This document shows, one piece after another, positions 20,001 through 29,000 of a stretch of DNA of 64,000 nt; position 1 is the first letter of the stretch; every line of letters begins with the position of its first letter. Origin of the DNA: Caecitellus pseudoparvulus (taxonomy: Eukaryota > Bigyra: Bicosoecida); NCBI GenBank assembly GCA_965644315.1, contig CBFFRQ010000018.1, forward strand, positions 1,116,001 through 1,180,000, read 5' to 3'. Both the position numbers and the translations under genes were made by a program. The notes below the pieces were generated by a model. The model was not told the DNA's origin. It did no database searches and worked only from the letters and a program-made list of their open reading frames with translations.

Positions 20001-23000
20001 CCAGCAGCGTGTCGCCGTCGGCATCGGGCACCAGCAGCGTGTCGCCATCGGCATCGGGCACCAGCAGCGTGTCGCCGTCGGCATCAGGCACCAGCAGCGT
20101 GTCGCCGTCGGCATCGGGCACCAGCAGCGTGTCGCCGTCGGCATCGGGCACCAGCAGCGTGTCGCCGTCGGCATCGGGCACCAGCAGCGTGTCGCCGTCG
20201 GCATCGGGCACCAGCAGCGTGTCGCCGTCGGCCTCGGGCACCAGCAGCGTGTCGCCGTCGGCATCAGGCACCAGCAGCGTGTCGCCATCGGCATCGGGCA
20301 GCAGCAGCGTGTCGCCGTCGGCATCAGGCACCAGCAGCGTGTCGCCGTCGGCATCGGGCACCAGCAGCGTGTCGCCGTCGGCATCGGGCACCAGCAGCGT
20401 GTCGCCGTCGGCATCGGGCAGCAGCAGCGTGTCGCCGTCGGCATCGGGCAGCAGCAGCGTGTCGCCGTCGGCATCGGGCACCAGCAGCGTGTCGCCGTCG
20501 GCATTGGGCACCAGCAGCGTGTCGCCGTCGGCCTCGGGCACTGTGTCGCCATCGGCCTCGGGCACTGTGTCGCCATCGGCCTCGGGCACTGTGTCGCCGT
20601 CGGCCTCGGGCACTGTGTCGCCGTCGGCCTCGGGCACTGTGTCGCCGTCGGCCTCGGCCAGTGTGTCGCCGTCGGCCTCGGGCACTGTGTCGCCGTCGGC
20701 CTCGGGCACTGTGTCGCCGTCGGCCTCGGGCACTGTGACTCCGTCGGCCTCGGGCACTGTGTCGCCGTCGGCCTCGGGCACTGTGTCGCCATCGGCCTCG
20801 GGCACTGTGTCGCCGTCGGCCTCGGGCACTGTGTCGCCATCGGCCTCGGGCACTGTGTCGCCATCGGCCTCGGGCACTGTGTCGCCGTCGGCCTCGGGCA
20901 CTGTGTCGCCGTCGGCCTCGGGCACTGTGTCGCCAGCGACCTCGGGCACTGTGTCGCCATCGGCCTCGGGCACTGTGTCGCCGTCGGCCTCGGGCACTGT
21001 GTCGCCATCGGCCTCGGGCACTGTGTCGCCGTCGGCCTCGGGCACTGTGTCGCCGTCGGCCTCGGGCACTGTGTCGCCATCGGCCTCGGGCACTGTGTCG
21101 CCGTCGGCCTCGGGCACTGTGACTCCGTCGGCCTCGGGCACTGTGTCGCCGTCGGCCTCGGGCACTGTGTCGCCATCGGCCTCGGGCACTGTGTCGCCGT
21201 CGGCCTCGGGCACTGTGTCGCCATCGGCCTCGGGCACTGTGTCGCCATCGGCCTCGGGCACTGTGTCGCCATCGGCCTCGGGCACTGTGTCGCCATCGGC
21301 CTCGGGCACTGTGTCGCCGTCGGCCTCGGGCACTGTGTCGCCATCGGCCTCGGGCACTGTGTCGCCATCGGCCTCGGGCACTGTGTCGCCGTCGGCCTCG
21401 GGCACTGTGTCGCCATCGGCCTCGGGCACTGTGACTCCGTCGGCCTCGGGCACTGTGTCGCCATCGGCCTCGGGCACTGTGTCGCCATCGGCCTCGGGCA
21501 CTGTGTCGCCATCGGCCTCGGGCACTGTGTCGCCGTCGGCCTCGGGCACTGTGTCGCCGTCGGCCTCGGGCACTGTGTCGCCATCGGCCTCGGGCACTGT
21601 GTCGCCATCGGCCTCGGGCACTGTGTCGCCGTCGGCCTCGGGCACTGTGTCGCCATCGGCCTCGGGCACTGTGTCGCCATCGGCCTCGGGCACTGTGTCG
21701 CCGTCGGCCTCGGGCACTGTGTCGCCATCGGCCTCGGGCACTGTGTCGCCGTCGGCCTCGGGCACTGTGTCGCCATCGGCCTCGGGCACTGTGTCGCCGT
21801 CGGCCTCGGGCACTGTGTCGCCATCGGCCTCGGGCACTGTGTCGCCGTCGGCCTCAGGCACTGTGTCGCCGTCGGCCTCGGGCACTGTGTCGCCAGCGGC
21901 CTCGGGCACTGTGTCGCCATCGGCCTCGGGCACTGTGTCGCCGTCGGCCTCGGGCACTGTGTCGCCATCGGCCTCGGGCACTGTGTCGCCATCGGCCTCG
22001 GGCACTGTGTCGCCGTCGGCCTCGGGCACTGTGTCGCCGTCGGCCTCGGGCACTGTGTCGCCATCGGCCTCGGGCACTGTGTCGCCAGCGGCCTCGGGCA
22101 CTGTGTCGCCATCGGCCTCGGGCACTGTGACTCCGTCGGCCTCGGGCACTGTGACTCCGTCGGCCTCGGGCACTGTGTCGCCGTCGGCCTCGGGCACTGT
22201 GTCGCCGTCGGCCTCGGGCACTGTGTCGCCATCGGCCTCGGGCACTGTGTCGCCATCGGCCTCGGGCACTGTGTCGCCATCGGCCTCGGGCACTGTGTCG
22301 CCGTCGGCCTCGGGCACTGTGTCGCCATCGGCCTCGGGCACTGTGACTCCGTCGGCCTCGGGCACTGTGTCGCCGTCGGCCTCGGGCACTGTGTCGCCAT
22401 CGGCCTCGGGCACTGTGTCGCCATCGGCCTCGGGCACTGTGTCGCCATCGGCCTCGGGCACTGTGTCGCCATCGGCCTCGGGCACTGTGTCGCCATCGGC
22501 CTCGGGCACTGTGTCGCCGTCGGCCTCGGGCACTGTGTCGCCGTCGGCCTCGGGCACTGTGTCGCCGTCGGCCTCGGGCACTGTGTCGCCGTCGGCCTCG
22601 GGCACTGTGTCGCCGTCGGCCTCGGGCACTGTGTCGCCATCGGCCTCGGGCACTGTGTCGCCATCGGCCTCGGGCACTGTGTCGCCGTCGGCCTCGGGCA
22701 CTGTGTCGCCATCGGCCTCGGGCACTGTGTCGCCAGCGGCCTCGGTCACTGTGTCGCCGTCGGCCTCGGGCACTGTGTCGCCATCGGCCTCGGGCACTGT
22801 GTCGCCATCGGCCTCGGGCACTGTGTCGCCATCGGCCTCGGGCACTGTGTCGCCATCGGCCTCGGGCACTGTGACTCCGTCGGCCTCGGGCACTGTGTCG
22901 CCGTCGGCCTCGGGCACTGTGTCGCCATCGGCCTCGGGCACTGTGTCGCCGTCGGCCTCGGGCACTGTGTCGCCGTCGGCCTCGGGCACTGTGTCGCCAT

Positions 23001-26000
23001 CGGCCTCGGGCACTGTGTCGCCATCGGCCTCGGGCACTGTGTCGCCATCGGCCTCGGGCACTGTGACTCCGTCGACCTCGGGCACTGTGTCGCCAGCGGC
23101 CTCGGGCACTGTGTCGCCATCGGCCTCGGGCACTGTGTCGCCATCGGCCTCGGGCACTGTGTCGCCGTCGGCCTCGGGCACTGTGTCGCCGTCGGCCTCG
23201 GGCACTGTGTCGCCATCGGCCTCGGGCACTGTGTCGCCATCGGCCTCGGGCACTGTGTCGCCATCGGCCTCGGGCACTGTGTCGCCATCGGCCTCGGGCA
23301 CTGTGTCGCCATCGGCCTCGGGCACTGTGTCGCCATCGGCCTCGGGCACTGTGTCGCCGTCGGCCTCGGGCACTGTGTCGCCGTCGGCCTCGGGCACTGT
23401 GTCGCCGTCGGCCTCGGGCACTGTGTCGCCATCGGCCTCGGGCACTGTGTCGCCATCGGCCTCGGGCACTGTGTCGCCATCGGCCTCGGGCACTGTGTCG
23501 CCGTCGGCCTCGGGCACTGTGTCGCCATCGGCCTCGGGCACTGTGTCGCCGTCGGCCTCGGGCACTGTGTCGCCATCGGCCTCGGGCACTGTGTCGCCAT
23601 CGGCCTCGGGCACTGTGTCGCCGTCGGCCTCGGGCACTGTGTCGCCATCGGCCTCGGGCACTGTGTCGCCATCGGCCTCGGGCACTGTGTCGCCGTCGGC
23701 CTCGGGCACTGTGTCGCCATCGGCCTCGGGCACTGTGTCGCCATCGGCCTCGGGCACTGTGTCGCCGTCGGCCTCGGGCACTGTGTCGCCATCGGCCTCG
23801 GGCACTGTGTCGCCGTCGGCCTCGGGCACTGTGTCGCCATCGGCCTCGGGCACTGTGTCGCCATCGGCCTCGGGCACTGTGACTCCGTCGGCCTCGGGCA
23901 CTGTGCCGCCGTCGGCCTCGGGCACTGTGTCGCCGTCGGCCTCGGGCACTGTGTCGCCGTCGGCCTCGGGCACTGTGTCGCCATCGGCCTCGGGCACTGT
24001 GTCGCCGTCGGCCTCGGGCACTGTGTCGCCATCGGCCTCGGGCACTGTGTCGCCATCGGCCTCGGGCACTGTGTCGCCGTCGGCCTCGGGCACTGTGTCG
24101 CCATCGGCCTCGGGCACTGTGTCGCCGTCGGCCTCGGGCACTGTGTCGCCGTCGGCCTCGGGCACTGTGTCGCCATCGGCCTCGGGCACTGTGTCGCCGT
24201 CGGCCTCGGGCACTGTGTCGCCGTCGGCCTCGGGCACTGTGTCGCCATCGGCCTCGGGCACTGTGTCGCCATCGGCCTCGGGCACTGTGTCGCCATCGGC
24301 CTCGGGCACTGTGTCGCCATCGGCCTCGGGCACTGTGTCGCCATCGGCCTCGGGCACTGTGTCGCCATCGGCCTCGGGCACTGTGTCGCCATCGGCCTCG
24401 GGCACGTCGTCGGCCTCGGGCACTGTGTCGCCGTCGGCCTCGGGCACTGTGTCGCCGTCGGCCTCGGGCACTGTGTCGCCATCGGCCTCGGGCACTGTGT
24501 CGCCATCGGCCTCGGGCACTGTGTCGCCGTCGGCCTCGGGCACTGTGTCGCCGTCGGCCTCGGGCACTGTGTCGCCATCGGCCTCGGGCACTGTGTCGCC
24601 GTCGGCCTCGGGCACTGTGTCGCCGTCGGCCTCGGGCACTGTGTCGCCATCGGCCTCGGGCACTGTGTCGCCGTCGGCCTCGGGCACTGTGTCGCCGTCG
24701 GCCTCGGGCACTGTGTCGCCATCGGCCTCGGGCACTGTGTCGCCGTCGGCCTCGGGCACTGTGTCGCCATCGGCCTCGGGCACTGTGACTCCGTCGGCCT
24801 CGGGCACTGTGTCGCCGTCGGCCTCGGGCACTGTGTCGCCATCGGCCTCGGGCACTGTGTCGCCGTCGGCCTCGGGCACTGTGTCGCCGTCGGCCTCGGG
24901 CACTGTGTCGCCGTCGGCCTCGGGCACTGTGTCGCCATCGGCCTCGGGCACTGTGTCGCCATCGGCCTCGGGCACTGTGTCGCCGTCGGCCTCGGGCACT
25001 GTGTCGCCATCGGCCTCGGGCACTGTGTCGCCGTCGGCCTCGGGCACTGTGTCGCCGTCGGCCTCGGGCACTGTGTCGCCATCGGCCTCGGGCACTGTGT
25101 CGCCATCGGCCTCGGGCACTGTGTCGCCATCGGCCTCGGGCACTGTGTCGCCATCGGCCTCGGGCACTGTGTCGCCATCGGCCTCGGGCACTGTGTCGCC
25201 ATCGGCCTCGGGCACTGTGTCGCCGTCGGCCTCGGGCACTGTGTCGCCATCGGCCTCGGGCACAGTGTCGCCGTCGGCCTCGGGCACTGTGTCGCCATCG
25301 GCCTCGGGCACTGTGACTCCGTCGGCCTCGGGCACTGTGTCGCCGTCGGCCTCGGGCACTGTGTCGCCATCGGCCTCGGGCACTGTGTCGCCGTCGGCCT
25401 CGGGCACTGTGTCGCCGTCGGCCTCGGGCACTGTGTCGCCGTCGGCCTCGGGCACTGTGTCGCCATCGGCCTCGGGCACTGTGTCGCCGTCGGCCTCGGG
25501 CACTGTGTCGCCGTCGGCCTCGGGCACTGTGTCGCCATCGGCCTCGGGCACTGTGTCGCCGTCGGCCTCGGGCACTGTGTCGCCATCGGCCTCGGGCACT
25601 GTGTCGCCATCGGCCTCGGGCACTGTGTCGCCGTCGGCCTCGGGCACTGTGTCGCCGTCGGCCTCGGGCACTGTGTCGCCGTCGGCCTCGGGCACTGTGA
25701 CTCCGTCGGCCTCGGGCACTGTGTCGCCATCGGCCTCGGGCACTGTGTCGCCGTCGGCCTCGGGCACTGTGTCGCCATCGGCCTCGGGCACTGTGTCGCC
25801 ATCGGCCTCGGGCACTGTGTCGCCATCGGCCTCGGGCACTGTGTCGCCATCGGCCTCGGGCACTGTGTCGCCATCGGCCTCGGGCACTGTGTCGCCATCG
25901 GCCTCGGGCACTGTGTCGCCATCGGCCTCGGGCACTGTGTCGCCATCGGCCTCGGGCACTGTGTCGCCATCGGCCTCGGGCACTGTGTCGCCATCGGCCT

Positions 26001-29000
26001 CGGGCACTGTGTCGCCATCGGCCTCGGGCACTGTGTCGCCGTCGGCCTCGGGCACTGTGTCGCCATCGGCCTCGGGCACTGTGTCGCCATCGGCCTCGGG
26101 CACTGTGTCGCCGTCGGCCTCGGGCACTGTGTCGCCATCGGCCTCGGGCACTGTGTCGCCATCGGCCTCGGGCACTGTGTCGCCGTCGGCCTCGGGCACT
26201 GTGTCGCCATCGGCCTCGGGCACTGTGTCGCCATCGGCCTCGGGCACTGTGTCGCCGTCGGCCTCGGGCACTGTGTCGCCATCGGCCTCGGGCACTGTGT
26301 CGCCGTCGGCCTCGGGCACTGTGTCGCCATCGGCCTCGGGCACTGTGTCGCCATCGGCCTCGGGCACTGTGTCGCCATCGGCCTCGGGCACTGTGTCGCC
26401 ATCGGCCTCGGGCACTGTGTCGCCGTCGGCCTCGGGCACTGTCGCCGTCGGCCTGGCACGTCGCCGTCGGCCTCGGGCACTGTGTCGCCGTCGGCCTCGG
26501 GCACTGTGTCGCCATCGGCCTCGGGCACTGTGTCGCCATCGGCCTCGGGCACTGTGTCGCCATCGGCCTCGGGCACTGTGTCGCCGTCGGCCTCGGGCAC
26601 TGTGTCGCCGTCGGCCTCGGGCACTGTGTCGCCATCGGCCTCGGGCACTGTGTCGCCGTCGGCCTCGGGCACTGTGTCGCCATCGGCCTCGGGCACTGTG
26701 TCGCCGTCGGCCTCGGGCACTGTGTCGCCATCGGCCTCGGGCACTGTGTCGCCGTCGGCCTCGGGCACTGTGTCGCCGTCGGCCTCGGGCACTGTGACTC
26801 CGTCGGTGTCGGGCACTGTGTCGCCGTCGGCCTCGGGCACTGTGTCGCCGTCGGCCTCGGGCACTGTGTCGCCGTCGGCCTCGGGCACTGTGTCGCCATC
26901 GGCCTCGGGCACTGTGTCGCCATCGGCCTCGGGCACTGTGTCGCCATCGGCCTCGGGCACTGTGTCGCCGTCGGCCTCGGGCACTGTGTCGCCATCGGCC
27001 TCGGGCACTGTGTCGCCGTCGGCCTCGGGCACTGTGTCGCCAGCGGCCTCGGGCACTGTGTCGCCATCGGCCTCGGGCACTGTGTCGCCATCGGCCTCGG
27101 GCACTGTGTCGCCATCGGCCTCGGGCACTGTGTCGCCATCGGCCTCGGGCACTGTGTCGCCATCGGCCTCGGGCACTGTGACTCCGTCGGCCTCGGGCAC
27201 TGTGTCGCCATCGGCCTCGGGCACTGTGTCGCCATCGGCCTCGGGCACTGTGTCGCCATCGGCCTCGGGCACTGTGTCGCCATCGGCCTCGGGCACTGTG
27301 TCGCCATCGGCCTCGGGCACTGTGTCGCCATCGGCCTCGGGCAGTGTGTCGCCGTCGGCCTCGGGCACTGTGTCGCCGTCGGCCTCGGGCACTGTGTCGC
27401 CGTCGGCCTCGGGCACTGTGTCGCCGTCGGCCTCGGGCACTGTGTCGCCATCGGCCTCGGGCACTGTGTCGCCATCGGCCTCGGGCACTGTGTCGCCATC
27501 GGCCTCGGGCACTGTGTCGCCGTCGGCCTCGGGCACTGTGTCGCCATCGGCCTCGGGCACTGTGTCGCCATCGGCCTCGGGCACTGTGTCGCCATCGGCC
27601 TCGGGCACTGTGTCGCCATCGGCCTCGGGCACTGTGTCGCCGTCGGCCTCGGGCACTGTGTCGCCATCGGCCTCGGGCACTGTGTCGCCGTCGGCCTCGG
27701 GCACTGTGTCGCCATCGGCCTCGGGCACTGTGTCGCCATCGGCCTCGGGCACTGTGTCGCCATCGGCCTCGGGCACTGTGTCGCCATCGGCCTCGGGCAC
27801 TGTGTCGCCATCGGCCTCGGGCACTGTGTCGCCATCGGCCTCGGGCACTGTGTCGCCATCGGCCTCGGGCACTGTGTCGCCGTCGGCCTCGGGCACTGTG
27901 TCGCCATCGGCCTCGGGCACTGTGTCGCCATCGGCCTCGGGCACTGTGTCGCCGTCGGCCTCGGGCACTGTGTCGCCGTCGGCCTCGGGCACTGTGTCGC
28001 CATCGGCCTCGGGCACTGTGTCGCCGTCGGCCTCGGGCACTGTGTCGCCGTCGGCCTCGGGCACTGTGTCGCCATCGGCCTCGGGCACTGTGTCGCCGTC
28101 GGCCTCGGGCACTGTGTCGCCGTCGGCCTCGGGCACTGTGTCGCCATCGGCCTCGGGCACTGTGTCGCCATCGGCCTCGGGCACTGTGTCGCCGTCGGCC
28201 TCGGGCACTGTGTCGCCATCGGCCTCGGGCACTGTGTCGCCATCGGCCTCGGGCACTGTGTCGCCGTCGGCCTCGGGCACTGTGTCGCCGTCGGCCTCGG
28301 GCACTGTGTCGCCATCGGCCTCGGGCACTGTGTCGCCATCGGCCTCGGGCACTGTGTCGCCGTCGGCCTCGGGCACTGTGTCGCCATCGGCCTCGGGCAC
28401 TGTGTCGCCATCGGCCTCGGGCACTGTGTCGCCGTCGGCCTCGGGCACTGTGTCGCCATCGGCCTCGGGCACTGTGTCGCCATCGGCCTCGGGCACTGTG
28501 TCGCCATCGGCCTCGGGCACTGTGTCGCCATCGGCCTCGGGCACTGTGTCGCCGTCGGCCTCGGGCACTGTGTCGCCGTCGGCCTCGGGCACTGTGTCGC
28601 CGTCGGCCTCGGGCACTGTGTCGCCGTCGGCCTCGGGCACTGTGTCGCCATCGGCCTCGGGCACTGTGTCGCCGTCGGCCTCGGGCACTGTGTCTTCGTC
28701 TGTGTTTGCTAGTGCAAGTGTGTCTTCTTCAGTGTCTAGCAGCGCAACTGCTTCTGTGTCCGGTTCGTGCACGAGTTCTGTGTCACCTTCCGTTTCTGGT
28801 AGCATCATTTCATCTGCTTCTGTGTCGTCAAGTGTTACTCGGACGCCTTCTGGGTCTCCTTCGCTGTCTTCGAGTAGCAGTGTGTCTCCGTCAGTCAGCG
28901 CCTCGGGAAGTGAGACAAGAACAGTGCTTCCGACACTCTTTTCTCCGCTTGTATCGGTGTCGCCTTCCATGAGCGCCTCTTCTACGGCTAGCTTTACGGC

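Noticed and set aside
23593-26400. Shared 14-unit CCG/CCA word (starting about 23593 and 26041) as proof of a segmental duplication
   Set aside because: With about 340 units and two states, a few shared 14-letter words are expected by chance. Only the combined period-3 runs and ACT-unit spacings are kept as a hypothesis.
18016-26437. Sense frame reading QQRVAVGIGH / CVAVGLGH upstream of the lesion as the start of the downstream protein
   Set aside because: That frame begins in the middle of the N-terminal domain without a start or signal peptide and only becomes the VSPSASGT frame after 26466; upstream it is an out-of-frame reading of the same units.
18191-28689. CRISPR or centromere-like satellite
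   Set aside because: Units are directly adjacent without unique spacers, the period is a multiple of three and the array is in frame inside a gene with flanking coding domains.
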